Assembly: GCF_040954645.1 (NCBI RefSeq)
Contig: NC_092804.1
Location: 146,515,108-146,579,107, forward strand
Length of the DNA stretch: 64,000 nucleotides
Reading direction: 5' to 3'
Source: Diabrotica undecimpunctata
Taxonomy: Eukaryota; Arthropoda; Insecta; Coleoptera; Chrysomelidae
Shown here: piece by piece, positions 1-11,284 of the stretch
Layout of the letters: each line of letters begins with the position of its first letter
How positions within the stretch are numbered: position 1 is the first letter of the stretch
Position numbers and translations under genes: made by a program
The notes under the pieces: model-generated
Told to the model about the DNA's origin: nothing
Databases searched by the model: none
Seen by the model: the letters and a program-made list of their open reading frames with translations, nothing else

Positions 1-329
1 TTTTTGTTCAAATATTTTCATTATGACTCAGATTTATTTGAATAGATTAACGCATTTAAGTAATTTTAAGTACACTATTTGACCTAATAACGATCCGATA
101 TTATTATACAGGAACTATAGATTTTTTTACGATCTCTAGAGCTAATTAACTATCAGTCTAACTATATATTTTCCATTCTCTCCTTCATTTTTCTTTACCT
201 TAAATCGTATGCATCTATCTACCGTCTAAAAATATAATGGCATGAATAACGTTTGTCCTAAAAGTTTTAATACAAAATTCATTGGCTATAATATTAACAA
301 GAACAAAATAATATCAAGTTGCCTTTAAG
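1..329. other. AT-rich sequence, no gene recognised
   Basis: No coding pattern, terminal repeat or RNA gene is visible before the transposase remnant that starts near 330. Confidence 0.5.
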
Positions 330-1250
330 AAAAAGTATCTACAAGTTGGCTGGACGAGTAGGTACCTAAAACTGAAATCTGTCGAATATTCCAGAATGAA
401 AACATTTCCCGCAGAACCATTTATAGAACAATAACGGAGTGTGAGTAGAGAATGCCATGTCTGAATCTCCCAAAAAGTGGAAGACCATATGGATTTATTG
501 CACAGAGGTTATAGAGATTGGTGAGAAGAGCAAAAAACCAGGTTGGAACGTCAACGTGGAGACTGTCTCGTCAATACAGATATGCTAAGCAGAAAACAAT
601 ACAATGCAAGTGCCCCAAAAGCGCAACTTCTTCGTATATTATGCTTTCTTTAATTTAGGCGGGTACACTTTGACAATGAAAAAATTATTATTTTTGATGG
701 CGAAAAGTATTTCACTTTGAGTAATTCTGAAATGGAGGGAAACGGTGGATTTTATGTGGACAACGTAGATTTGTAGATAAAATCCTTGTTTGGTGCGCAA
801 TTTCTAACAGGGGTATATCCTGACCTTTTGCGGATAGAGTAAGGGGTGAATCTTTGAATAGTCAGAACTGTATTGATAACTTTCCAAATTGCTTCAGCTT
901 GTCCACAAACATCATGCTAATGAAGATATCATATTTTGTCCAGACCTAGCATCATGCCATTATTCAAGAGATACCCAAAACTGTCTTCAATAACACCACA
1001 TATATTTTGTTCCCAAAAACGATAATCCTCATCCTGAGGGTACCCTGGTGTCTTCTGAATAATGCAAGGCGTGCTACTATTTTGCTATGAAGTTCACCTT
1101 GCATTCGTGATATTGGATGTCACTAGTAAAATAGTACTTGTCGTTTTTATTCGCAGTTTTCTAGAACCGAGTCGATTAATGTTGGCATCCTAAGTATCTT
1201 TGTGGATCGGTAGATTTCTGTTGCACATGATCTCTTGAAGTTGCGATTAT
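330..1250 (+). pseudogene. Degenerate mariner/Tc1-type transposase
   Basis: A broken reading frame shows the helix-turn-helix part (NISRRTIYRTI near 380-425, then a LPKSGRP-like linker). Further on are catalytic-core pieces: VWCAISNRG near 790-815, and PDLASCHYSRDT followed by FVPKN near 940-1025. In this superfamily the DDE/D core cuts DNA at TA sites. Many stops and frameshifts interrupt it and I see no terminal inverted repeats. The superfamily is fairly sure; the subfamily is not. Confidence 0.6.
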
Positions 1251-1664
1251 AGTATATTGCAATGATTTGATTCTCTTCGCAGATACATTAAGGAGACCGC
1301 TATGTCCGCTAGTTATGCAGTGCTCTAGTTATGTTAGTTATAAGTGCGTATCATGTCTGGTGTGGTAGATCAAAACCTGATAGCTTCTGGTTAATGCAAG
1401 GCATTAATGCTATGCAGTCCACTCCTCTTTTTAGTAGCCTGTACAATTACACACAGTGCAAATGTATTTCTATCTACTAGAATAGAAATATGAAGAAAGC
1501 GTTTTCTTCATATTTCGTTTTAAGTGCAGCATCTGATATTGACCGAGTTTGCATGGAACCTCGCTTAGGAGCAGTATCGTAGTAGATGTCTGTATATCGG
1601 TAGCATGGTGATGTGGAGTGCAATGTGTGTATTACTTGACTAAGTTCGAATATTGCAATAAAAA

Positions 1665-1898
1665 TCTAAAAGCATTAGCATACGAAGAGCTAATTAAACT
1701 TTGCAAAAAAGTTTATCTAGAGCCAACAAAGATTATGTGGCTAAAAAGATCCAAAGTGTTCGTGGCCCATTCAGAAAAGGGATGAAAAAATGTTACGAGT
1801 CTAAAAGAAGCGGTGCAAGTCAGAAGAAAGTTCACACAAGAGCTCTTTGGTATTATGATTTGTTACTCTTAACAAAAGACCATGAAACACCAACATAA
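1665..1898 (+). pseudogene. MADF-domain (Myb/SANT-like) remnant
   Basis: The piece AYEELIKLCKKVYLE continues, after a one-base frame change near 1715, into ANKDYVAKKIQSVRG, then FRKGMKKCYESKRSGA and LWYYDLLL, ending in KDHETPT before a stop at 1896-1898. This is the pattern of the MADF DNA-binding domain found in many insect transcription factors and in proteins linked to Harbinger-type transposons. The first helix is missing. About a dozen bases after the stop, the LINE tail of the next feature begins, so this is a fusion of two fragments rather than a gene. Confidence 0.55.
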
Positions 1899-1904
1899 AG
1901 TATC

Positions 1905-2156
1905 AGTAACATGGAATACCTATACCTAGGCCACATACTGAGAAATAATAAGTACCAATATGCCCAACTTATAGTGAAAGGAAAAATCGAGGGAAAGAGA
2001 GGCCTAGGAAGGAAAAGACTATCGTGGCTCAGAAACATCCGACAATGGACAGGGCTAAATTTTGAGCAGCTAATAAGAACAGCTGAAGATAGAGAAGATT
2101 TTAAAATTGTAGTAGCCAACCTCCATTGAGGAGAGGGCACTTTAAGAAGAAGAAGA
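1905..2156 (+). pseudogene. LINE group A reverse-transcriptase C-terminal tail
   Basis: The residues YLGHILRNNKYQ, GKIEGKRGLGRKR, SWLRNIRQWTG and IVVANLH match the far C-terminus of an insect endonuclease/reverse-transcriptase LINE seen in several better copies in this window (15.97-17.4 kb, 22.1-23.2 kb, 59.7-61.6 kb). The copy is extremely 5'-truncated. It ends in AAGAAGAAGAA, the tail typical of the group. Confidence 0.8.
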
Positions 2157-2159
2157 ACA

Positions 2160-3715
2160 TGGAATCGGATTCAGATCAAGAGGAACATGAACATGAACTG
2201 CTAGCAGACATATACCAGACAGTATATATTATAATAATATATACCTAAAAATACTTTGGTTTTAATGCACTGTAAATTGCTTTGCATGTATCCGGAATAA
2301 TCTGGCAGTTAGTCTTTCTGTCGCGCTTATACTTTGTAGCATTCTAGTTTCCTGTTTTACAATTAAAGGAGAAACTACCTCCAACAATATATTGAAATTT
2401 GAAGAATCCATCCTTAAATAATTTTTGAAATCATCAGGGAAGTTTAGCTACAGCTCTTTTAAAAGAGGCACGTGTCCGAATCGATTGCGATTTTACCTCA
2501 ATTTTTTAACCCAGTAACGTCTTAATCTTTCTGGGCAGATTGGTATATGCGCTGCAGCACACAAAGCAATTAAGTAATAATTGCTCTTTGTTTTTATTTA
2601 GAATATTGAGGGGAATCTCACTAAAACTACTAAACTTTCTACCACGCCACACGCCATCGGATTACGAAGGATACGCTGACAGTTTTACATTTACACTTGC
2701 GTTTTGATCCTTTGTTTTAAAAACGGCGTGCAATCCCTGGGACTGGAGCGTCCTCGCTATTAGCGACACACGCTTGGAACAGCGCAATATTTTTACGCGC
2801 GATTGGAATGGGCCATTCAATCGCCAGCGAAAGAATGTAAGTGTAAAGGTACCTATTGGTATCTTATGGCAACGAATTTAGAAAATCGCCAAGACATAGG
2901 TTATCATAGAATAATATGATTTACACATAACATGTAATACTAATATGTTCGTTAAAGCAAATATGACAGAAATTTTAAAAAATTGCCCTAAATGGAAACA
3001 CGTATTTACTGTAAAATGAATGAAAAATGATTTTAAAAATAAGCTTTATTTGATGGCAACCGATGATAAGAAATGTTTGAAAATGATTTTAATGTTGATA
3101 ATAAAAATTTCCAATCCGGAAATTGTCCATTGTTTCGAAGGTTATTAAAAGCGTACTAATTTCTTGGAATATTGACCATAAACAGTGACCCGAATGCGAG
3201 CACATGCAGAAAACAATAAGTCGTTCAGTGGCAGCGAACAATAATTTCAATTCTAACTGTATATGGTTTCGAATTTCAGAAAAAATGATCGGTGTTCAGA
3301 CGTTGCTTTAGTTTCCTTATTACTCCCACATGTGATTAAAAAGACCTGTCGATACGTGATTTCAAAGGTTTGGACTCAGCTATTATACAATATGAGACAA
3401 ATATATATGAGACCATTGAATTATTTCAGCAGGATAATTGTAAAATTGATTTTATAGGTATTGTGCAATATGGGAAATATTTTTTCAAAAAAAAAAAATT
3501 AAAAAATAAATACTTTTGTTTATTTTTGTTTAAAAATACATCGTTAAAAAGTGTAATAAACAACTCATAGAGCGAGTGTCAAATTATTGCATTTTCTAGC
3601 CTTCAGCTGTAATTTTCTTACTTTTGGGAAATAGGTTTTTTACAATTGGTATGTAAAATAATACAACATTCCATTAACTTGTCTGAAGTGATTTGTAAAA
3701 TTTTCTGTAAATCTT
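2160..3715. other. No gene recognised
   Basis: Only short unrelated frames are present. A 12-bp hairpin with one bulge lies at 2799-2824, in a locally GC-richer patch (2640-2860). I cannot assign this patch to a repeat family. Confidence 0.4.
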
Positions 3716-3719
3716 ACTG

Positions 3720-4335
3720 TTAGTCTTCTTCTTCACTTCCTTGTCATTGTCACTGTCACTTTACTTCCTTGTCATTGATCCTCTTTCAAGTCTGCCTCTG
3801 GTATTTTTTACTTGATTCATCCAATCCAGCTTTTTGCTAGTCGTTCTCTTTATCTGTCCTTTTTCTACATTAAAATTTGTTAAGATATTTTTTTCCGCTA
3901 TTCTGTGGACATGGCCATAATATTTTAGACGTTTGGTTTTAATGACTTCTATTATTATATGCTTGAGTGTCAGGAATACCGGTATCCTCTCACTTCATAC
4001 CCTTTTTTGTCTCGATCTTCTTTTGAGTCTTGATCAAAAATCCATTTCCACGCCTTTAAGAACTTCTTTTGATTTCTTTTCTATACACAGCTATGTTGTA
4101 TATTTCGTGATTATTATCACTTGAAATGCTCTCAAATTATTCAGAAATCCTATTGTTTTTTTTTCTGAGTGTCTATTTTGCTTTATAGAGTGTACCATCG
4201 AATGATATATCCATTCCCAAATTTTTAATCTTTACATTAACATATGTTGTCTGGTTTGAAGCAGTAGATCCTGGTGAATTTCCTCTAGACACAGGTATTT
4301 CGTTTTTTTGTATGTTAACTTCTTAGTTCCACATT
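3720..4335 (-). pseudogene. LINE reverse-transcriptase C-terminal remnant
   Basis: Read on the minus strand, the interval gives IKNLGMDISFDGTLYKAK (thumb start), then KTKRLKYYGHVHRIAEKN, then TSKKLDWMNQVKN, with stops and frame changes between them. This order is the usual RT thumb plus the GHV-R-M tail of RTE/jockey-like insect LINEs. The 3' end at 3720 is an AAGAAGAAGACT tail. Confidence 0.6.
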
Positions 4336-4439
4336 TTATATTCATTGATAATCTTACATGGTATATATTGGATTCCGTAGTAGCTCTGCGCTAAAACTAT
4401 ATCGAAATAATCATTTAAGGATTACACAAAGAAGTAATA

Positions 4440-4596
4440 AACTTTCTATGGAAAATATATAAAGAGGCGTGAGAAAAACAAACAATCTCTAAAGACTGGC
4501 AGAAAAACATCATCGTGCCAATATACAAAAAAGAAGAACATATAAACTGCGACAACTATAGAATATGTCTATCATCGGTATGCTTTAAAATATATT
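4440..4596 (+). pseudogene. LINE reverse-transcriptase N-terminal fragment
   Basis: The residues WQKNIIVPIYKKEEHINCDNYR followed by CLSSVCFKIY correspond to RT block 1/2 (W-x-x-I-P-I-x-K-K-G, NYRGI-LLS). No other RT block follows, so this is an isolated scrap. Confidence 0.6.
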
Positions 4597-4699
4597 CGTT
4601 GTGTGCAAGTACTTGGAAGAGATACGAGAAACGATCGTGCGCGTACAGCGGTGAAATCTTGCAACTTTTTTAGCATATTTCAAAAGTATTTATTTACGA

Positions 4700-4900
4700 A
4701 AATGAAATTTCGCGAATTCTGTGTTATAAATTGTAAAAATACAACAAAAAATAGTGAATTCAAGTTTTATCGGTTTCCAACTTCTAAGCAGAAATTAATG
4801 TAACGAAAAAAGTGGCTTTATATCATAATAAAGCAGAAGTAAGCAACGTAAAGCAAATTCTGCATTCTTACGCTCGATTTCCTAATAAGTTTGACATGAA
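4700..4900 (+). pseudogene. THAP-like zinc-finger fragment
   Basis: The residues FCVINCKNT, SEFKFYRFPTS and, after a stop, RKKWL resemble the start of a THAP domain: C-x3-C, F-RFP, then W. THAP domains occur in P-element-type transposases and host DNA-binding proteins. The second zinc-ligand pair is not clear and the frame is broken, so the call is tentative. Confidence 0.4.
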
Positions 4901-5081
4901 CATTAAATTAAAGTTCACTTCAAAGTATAAATTTCAATAATATAAAGTTAACTTTTAAGTATAAATTTCAATAATAATCATGTTGGTTCAAGTTTGTTTA
5001 CAATTTTATTTTTTTCTCAAATTTAAAAAAATGCTAAATCTTTCTTCAAGTTCGGATTACGCCACCCAAAAGTTGACAGTA

Positions 5082-5254
5082 CAGTGGCGCACCAAGGAAG
5101 GGGTTTTGGGGGTTAACCCCCCCCCCCCCAGGACCCTATTCCGACACTATTACTTACACATTTTAAGGACTCAAAATGGAGGTAACACCATAAAAAAAAT
5201 TTTGGTGACCAACCAAAACCCCCCCCCCAGAGGCAAATTCTAGGTGCGCTACTG
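5082..5254. mobile_element. Short hAT-like MITE with poly-C core
   Basis: The ends CAGTGGCGCACC and GGTGCGCTACTG form 12-bp terminal inverted repeats with one mismatch around about 150 bp. Inside are two opposed runs of C (5119-5131 and 5220-5228). The CAGTGGCGCACC type of end is common in hAT-derived non-autonomous elements. I could not find a clean 8-bp target duplication. Confidence 0.5.
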
Positions 5255-5286
5255 CAGTTATACAATTTAGTCTAAAATGAACATTA

Positions 5287-5335
5287 GTTAAACCAAAGAA
5301 TATAGACGCTAAGCGTCTATATTCTTTGGTTAAAC
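5287..5335. repeat. Near-perfect palindrome inserted in copy 1
   Basis: The 19-bp arms (5292-5310 and 5312-5330) are perfectly complementary around a single base, and pairing extends to 24 bp with one mismatch. Copy 2 reads straight through GTTAAAC at the same place, so the 42-bp palindrome is a later insertion that duplicated GTTAAAC. Confidence 0.85.
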
Positions 5336-5767
5336 TGTACTTCAGGTTGTCGTTATAAAATCGGGCGTTAATGTAGCTCCAAAATATTGATATGATATTC
5401 AATTATTAATTACAGTGGATATGATAGTTGGTTGAAAAGATATTTTATGATTTATTTTCTGGAATTCAGTTTGTATTATTGCATATTAATAGTAATACTG
5501 CAATTTAATAATTATTTTATTCACTACATACAATGTTTTCCTTTTAATAAGCTCATAACCTCAATCTTAAATGTCAAATAATGAAATCTAAACGTAAAAA
5601 ATATACTTACGAATTTTTATATTTAAAAATCAATTCAAAATTTTTTCAAGTTAATTAGTGATATATATATTACAATCATTATTTTATAAAATAAACAAGT
5701 TTAAGTCACTTTATTTGCAGCTAATATAAGACTAAGATATTAATGGTGCTAACACCTTTGCTAATTT

Positions 5768-5979
5768 ATGCTACTAGATGTCGCTCTTCGGAACTTGCAC
5801 ATAGCGAATACGAAAATAATAGAGAAGAGATTAAGACAAGAGATAGACATGCAACTGGGAGGAGAACAAGTGGCATTTAGACCAGGAAGACAGACAAATG
5901 ACAACATATATATCATTAGAAACCTAATAGGAAGAAGCATAGACATGGGGGAAAACTAGTATTGGCATTCATAGACCTA
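5768..5979 (+). pseudogene. LINE reverse-transcriptase fragment in copy 1
   Basis: The residues IIEKRLRQEIDMQLGGEQ and FRPGRQTNDNIYIIRNLIG are RT block 2/3 (Q-x-A-F-R-x-G-R-x-T-x-D). The frame stops after SIDMGEN, and the sequence then folds back on itself (arms 5959-5979 and 5984-6004). Confidence 0.75.
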
Positions 5980-6028
5980 CTCTTAGGTCTATGAATGCTA
6001 ATACAAAGGTTTGGATTGACAAAAGATA

Positions 6029-6685
6029 CAGTTATACAATTTAGTCTAAAATGAACATTAGTTAAACTGTACTTTAAGTTGTCATTATAAAATCGGGCGT
6101 TAATGTCGTTCCAAAATATTGATATGATATGCAATTATTAATTACAGTGGATATGATAGTTGGTTGAAAAGGTATTTTATGATTTATTTTCTGGAATTCA
6201 GTTTGTATTATTGTATATTAATAGTAATACTGCAATTTAATAATTATTTTATTCACTACATACCATGTTTTCCTTTTAATAGCCTCATAACCTCAATCTT
6301 AAATGTCAAATAATTTACGAATTTTTATATTTAAAAATCAATTCAAAATTTTTTCAAGTTAATTAGTGATATATATTACAATAATTATTATATTAAATAA
6401 ACACGTTTAAGTCACTTTATTTGCAGCTAATATAAGACTAAAATATTAATGGTGCTAACACCTTTGCTAATTTGTGCTACTAGATGTCGCTCTTCGGAAC
6501 TTGCACATAGCGAATACGAAAATAATAGAGAAGAGATTAAGACAAGAGATAGACATGCAACTGGGAGGAGAACAAGTGGCATTTAGACCAGGAAGACAGA
6601 CAAATGACAACATATATATCATTAGAAACCTAATAGGAAGAAGCATAGACACGGGGGAAAACTAGTATTAGCATTCATAGACCTA
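6029..6685 (+). repeat. Tandem duplication, copy 2
   Basis: This is the second copy of the unit at 5255-5979. It has only scattered substitutions and lacks the 5287-5335 palindrome. Its LINE part runs on into a longer LINE remnant. Confidence 0.85.
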
Positions 6686-7480
6686 AGAGTAGCATTTGAC
6701 ACAATAGAAAGACACATTATAGAGAAATGCTTGAGGAAAATAAATAAACCAAATACATTAATAAAAAGTGTAGAAAGTACATAAAAAGAGGTAAAAGGAA
6801 GAGTAACCAGGGGAAAGATCGGAAGGATTTAATTAAAACAGAGGTATTAAATAAACAAGGAGTCTTAGCCCTTTGCTATTCATAACAGTAATGAACAAAT
6901 TGATAAGAAATACTAGAGTAAGAACCAATCAACTACGGACAATAATAGATACCACAGATACTACACATATAACTAATAGCAGATGCCGAGAATAAAATTT
7001 AGAAAAAAATGGATATATGGGTAGAACACATATAAAAACTCACAATAGTTACAACTTACGAATACCTGCGAAGTATAATTACTAACGACTGAAAAATAGA
7101 CTGGGATTAACAAATAAAGCATTATCCCCAATACTGGGAAAATGGAACCTACACGAGAGACAAAGATAAAAATATATAACACAATAGTGATACCGACTGT
7201 ATCACTATTGTGTAACCAAGAAGAAATAAAATGAATAAAATAGCAAAGAGACAAATAAACTGGTATGGGCATCTGATGAGGATGCAACCCAACAGAATTA
7301 CAAGAAAATTCCATGAAGCAAAGAACATCGTAAAAGAATAGAGGTAGACCAAGAAACAAATGGATACAGCAATTAGTACAGGCGGGAAAAGGTAAACAAA
7401 AATCACTGGAGGAGTTGAAAATAATGGCAGGAAATAAAAAATAATGGAAAAGATGGGTGAATGGACATTAAAATAGCTAG
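6474..7480 (+). pseudogene. LINE reverse-transcriptase remnant
   Basis: The copy begins at the same truncation point as the duplicate at 5768 and runs on: LAFIDLRVAFDTIERHI (motif A region), GVLSPLLFI-like block B, then after decay INWYGHLMRMQPNRIT, RGRPRNKWIQQ and a K-rich end near 7480. Several stops and frameshifts are present, and motif C (YADD) is not recognisable. A perfect 14-bp hairpin (7179-7213) replaces the expected L-Y-G-C-E-x-W block. Confidence 0.65.
7179..7213. repeat. Perfect 14-bp inverted repeat, 7-nt loop
   Basis: ACACAATAGTGATA is followed 7 nt later by its exact reverse complement. It lies inside the LINE thumb region and looks like a local inverted copy made by template switching. 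Confidence 0.8.
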
Positions 7481-7499
7481 CCCAAATCCGACACCCTGA

Positions 7500-8247
7500 T
7501 AGGGTGAAAGAAAGGGGAAAAAGAAAATATTTATTCTACTGTACGTCGTATATAATCTTCCTAAATTATACTTCCTCTAATCTTTGCATTGGCAAACTTA
7601 AATTTGTTGCTACGTTTTACTCATTTAAACGAAATCCAATACAATTTTTTTTACTCATTTTTGTTCCCCTTTGCTACAGCGGCTTAAAAATTATAAGCTT
7701 CATTTTGGGTACATTTTATGATGCCGCTTTATAGAAGTATCACATAAAACCACCCATTTATTCCCATCGGACACAAAAAAGAAGTTATTTATGTGCAATA
7801 TTGACATCTTAACGGATTTTATTTACCTAAAATTTGATCTCCGAAATGTTGTTAAAGCCACTTGAAAACGTTTTTGGCGCAAGACGTTTAATTCCAAGTT
7901 GTCAACACATCATCTATTAAATCTATCCTCTTATCAATTTCAGACGGTAATAAACAACCTCACAACAGTTCTTATCGGGGCGGAATATGAGAGAATCACA
8001 TAAACAGCATTTTTTTTTGAAAGTAATCCATAATAAAAATATAACATCTAAAATTTTATGATCGTTCTTTAGATATATTGGTAGTTTTGAGATAAAAATT
8101 AAAAATTTAATATTTTAAATTCCGACGATAAGAGGTCGAGAAAGGCCAACAAATTTATAAACTTTCATGTCTGATTGATCTGTTGATGGTTTTAAGTTTC
8201 ATGTAGGGCACAATATAATGAAAACGTTAAATTATATTAATTTATCT

Positions 8248-8250
<3 letters not shown>
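7500..8250. other. No gene recognised
   Basis: Only short frames without recognisable motifs, and no terminal repeats seen. Confidence 0.4.

Positions 8251-8251
<1 letters not shown>

Positions 8252-8320
<69 letters not shown>
8252..8320. repeat. (TA)n microsatellite
   Basis: About 34 uninterrupted TA units that abut the end of the mariner remnant. TA is the target of mariner elements. Confidence 0.95.
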
Positions 8321-8322
<2 letters not shown>

Positions 8323-8985
8323 TCGGTCAATAAGTCTAACTATTAAAAAAACATTTTATTGCAAAAATGAATCTTTACTCCATTCCAAGGCTTTTCTAAT
8401 TTTTCGATGCCGCCCTTGTAAAACGATTTATATTTGCCTCCAAAAAATAGAGCTTGAGTTTCGGCGATTACTTCCTTATTGGAGCGATATCTCTTGCCAT
8501 GGAGCATTTTTTTTAGATAGAAAAAAGGTGGTAGTCGCTGTGGGGTCAGATCTGGACTATACGGTGAGTGCGGAAGCAATTCAAAGCCCAATTCGTGCAT
8601 TTTTGCCATCGTTTTCATCTACTTGTAACATGGTGCATTGTTTCTTCTACAAATAAGGCCTTTTCTTTACAATTTCGGTCTTCAAACGCTACTATAAACC
8701 AACGTAAATAAAAATAATTGCTTTAAGATCTCAAAATACAAACACCTTAACTTTTACGGCGATTTGTTGCGTCTTTAGTCGCTTCGGATGGCTTTCTCCT
8801 AGTGCTGTCTACTCAAATAACTGCCGACTTAAATCCGGAGTAAAGTGTTGGAGCCATGTGTCATTCCATTGTGACATATCGAGGCAAAAACTCCGACTTA
8901 TTCTGACTAAACACGTCCAAGCAGCGTGGAAAACAACTTTCTTATACCCAAATGTTCGTGTATAATAGTGAAAATGCTACCCTTT
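8321..8985 (-). pseudogene. Mariner transposase remnant
   Basis: Minus-strand pieces in order: IHEHLGIRKLFS (N-terminal), a YVTMEx-like block at the first catalytic Asp, TKDATNRRKS, HHVT/NAPCYK, then the long C-terminal frame with KMHELGFELLPHSPYSPDL, YRSNKEVIAETQA and GIEKLEK. This is classic mariner D,D34D architecture. The DNA-binding half is missing and several frames are used. GTCGGTCAATAAGTC at 8322-8336 resembles a mariner terminal repeat, so the 3' end may be intact. Confidence 0.8.
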
Positions 8986-9001
8986 GATAACTTAGAGTGT
9001 C

Positions 9002-9217
9002 AGTTTCTTCTTCTTCTTAGACTCTCCCAACTCCTCTCTATCCTAAGCAACACTCCCAATTTGTTCACTCTATTCTCTTTATCTACGTGGCTTCGTAATC
9101 TACGTGAATGGTTCGGGTGTAGTTCGATTGAACTTTTTAGGCGCGCTGCTAACAAAGTCGCAGTGGCCATGATGATTTCCAATCTCCGCTAGGAGTGGCA
9201 CGAGAAGAAGAAGAAGA
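9002..9217 (+). pseudogene. LINE group A C-terminal tail with (GAA)n
   Basis: From about 9085 the frame gives TWLRNLREWFG, SSIELFRRAANK and VAMMISNLR, then a stop and GAGAAGAAGAAGAAGA. It is the last 40 codons of group A. At 9003-9020 an opposed (CTT)n run suggests the 3' end of a second, minus-strand copy directly abutting it. Confidence 0.7.
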
Positions 9218-9219
9218 TT

Positions 9220-9712
9220 CTCTTTATGTCGTCTACTTATCTCATCTGTGGTCTTCCTCTTGGTCGTCTACTTTTGTAAGGTCTGCAATGCTGTATTGTG
9301 GCGTTTCAACGTTGGTCTTTTGTCTAGCAGGGTGACCTGCGAAGCTCCATTTGAGTTTTTGTTGTGATGTACTCAACTTTTGTTTTTGATCTTACCCAGC
9401 CGTTTCTCTTTTTATCTGACAATAGTGTACCTAACATTGCTCTTTCCATTGCCCTTTCTGTTGTGGCTAGTTGATTCTTCATATTTGCCTTGGCTAGGTC
9501 CTAGGTTTGACATCCATATGTCATGATAGGATGGATGCGCTGGTTGAACACTTTGCTCCTTAAGTATTGAGGTATTTTGCGGTTCTTCAGTATCCAACTG
9601 AGTTTTCCAAATCTTGCCCATGTCAGTCTTGCTGTTCTAGTGATTTCCGCTCTTTGGTTCTCTTTGTCAAGTTTCAGGATTTGGTCTAGGTAGATATATT
9701 CCTGAAAAAATG
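9220..9712 (-). pseudogene. RTE-like LINE RT C-terminus
   Basis: On the minus strand: YIYLDQILKLDKENQRAEI, ARLTWARFGKLSW, IHPIMTYGCQT, ERAMLGTLLSDKKRN and PYKSRRPRGRPQMR. This is the thumb and C-terminal tail of RTE-clade insect elements (Y-LGQ-I-L, L-P-V-L-T-Y-G-C-x-T, RG-RP-x-RW-x-DD). It is 5'-truncated near 9712 and has several frameshifts toward the 3' end. Confidence 0.75.
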
Positions 9713-9719
9713 TCAAAAT

Positions 9720-11284
9720 ATATAGGGTGTCCCATATTAGTCCAGTCATCAGAGAGTTGACCGCTAAAAATCATATGATCAAAGATGCAAAAAAGTTTAC
9801 CATTTTAAAGGGGGTAAAAACGCAAAAAAATCGATTTACCAATAATCTGTACACCGTAGAAAAAAATGTTTCAAATAAAAATGTATTTGAGATAATTTTG
9901 AAACCTTTTTTTAAACATATTTTTAAACAAAAAATGTTCATAATCATTTTTTATGTAGAATGAACCGTTCTCTTAGAAACAACACTTGAAGCTACCGTCG
10001 CGTCGATTTTAAATGTCACTTACACGCGTGAAATCAATGTTCAATAAAATTTGTATCAGCTGGACGGTAAAAATTCGATATCTTTTGATCCAATTGTCCT
10101 ATCGACAAAAATCAAGATTCGTTTTAAAGGCAAAGAGTTTAGCTTTTGTATGCAGTTTTTGTATTTTGCCGCAAAGAAACTAATATTATATAAAGGTGTT
10201 AAATAAATTAACGTGGCGCAATTTTTGCCATTTTTTACGATTCTCACGATATCAATACTATTATATCTTTCATCCACTGGCCACTATGAAGTTTCGATTA
10301 CTAGAGCCTAACATTCGGAGTTGGCATCTTTATATTTATTATTCGTGAATGTGGTCTATTTAAAAAACTATTTCACTTTCATTGACATAAGTCTTCCTCA
10401 AATGTCTCTCTCTATGTACCGCTTTGTTACCAATTTGATATTTACTTTGCAGCTAATAGTTTTATGTTTATGTTTATGTTTGTAGTTCATTATTCTACCA
10501 TATTTCTTGTTGTGTTTTTTTCGGAGCACATTGTTTTGGCATTATTATATGCTATGCTGTTTATTTAGTTATTTATCCTTCTATCAGTCTCCTTCTTCTT
10601 ATCTAATGCCGCTAATAAATAACGTATTGCAACAATAATGTATTGAATGCCTTGTAGCTGCTTTAAACATTCACATTGTTTTTCTAACGTTAAAGATACT
10701 GTTGACGATAAAATACGATTAAAATGCATAAAATTGTTCGATTTCTTTATTCACTTTTGTCATTTTAAAGTTTGGAACCTGGTACTATACCTGTATGTCT
10801 ATTTTCTATACCACACTATTAAATTACTACAATTAAACTTATTTTAGTATCTTTTAAACAAACGCTAGCTCGAGCCGTCTTAAGATTAATATCATGGAGA
10901 GTTCCTCTTTCTTTCTTTGTTTCAAACTACTGATAGACTTTATCAACGTGTTTGTTTATTTTTTTAACGTGCTAAGTTTTTATTAACTAACAATAAAATA
11001 TTTTTATATGTTTATCACTTTTTTAATGTAAACATGTCTTATTTAGTTTCTTTTATCATTAACTAACTTTTAAGATAACCTTTAGTGAAAAGTCAGAATG
11101 ATTAAAATGTAGGTATAAAGTATCAATAATTTTAAGCGCTAAATAAGAAATTTCGATCGCATATTTTATTGATAAAAGCATTCTTGTTAAAGATTGTACA
11201 GACAAAATTTATATACTCATAAAAAATTTTGTTTTGAAGATCGTCAATGATATACAAAAAATGTTGGTGTTATCAACTGACAAA
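9720..11284. other. No gene recognised
   Basis: Short frames only. AGGGTGTCCCATATTAG near 9724 resembles the end of a Tc1/mariner-type element, but no matching opposite end was found. Confidence 0.35.

Larger units (their letters stand above)
5255..5979 (+). repeat. Tandem duplication, copy 1
   Basis: This stretch is repeated at 6029-6685. It starts at CAGTTATACAATTTAG and runs to the LINE fragment ending ATTCATAGACCTA. Copy 1 contains a palindrome (5287-5335) missing from copy 2. Copy 2 lacks about 28 bp present here near 5580. Both copies share the same junction between flanking DNA and the truncated LINE, so this is a segmental duplication and not two LINE insertions. Confidence 0.85.

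Noticed and set aside
2799..2824. 26-bp near-palindrome as an operator or terminator
   Set aside because: A short hairpin with a bulge and no neighbouring gene; no functional context.
7149..7406. Minus-strand hydrophobic frames of 85 and 128 codons
   Set aside because: They are antisense to the recognisable LINE RT remnant, and the hydrophobicity is a by-product of A-rich sense codons.
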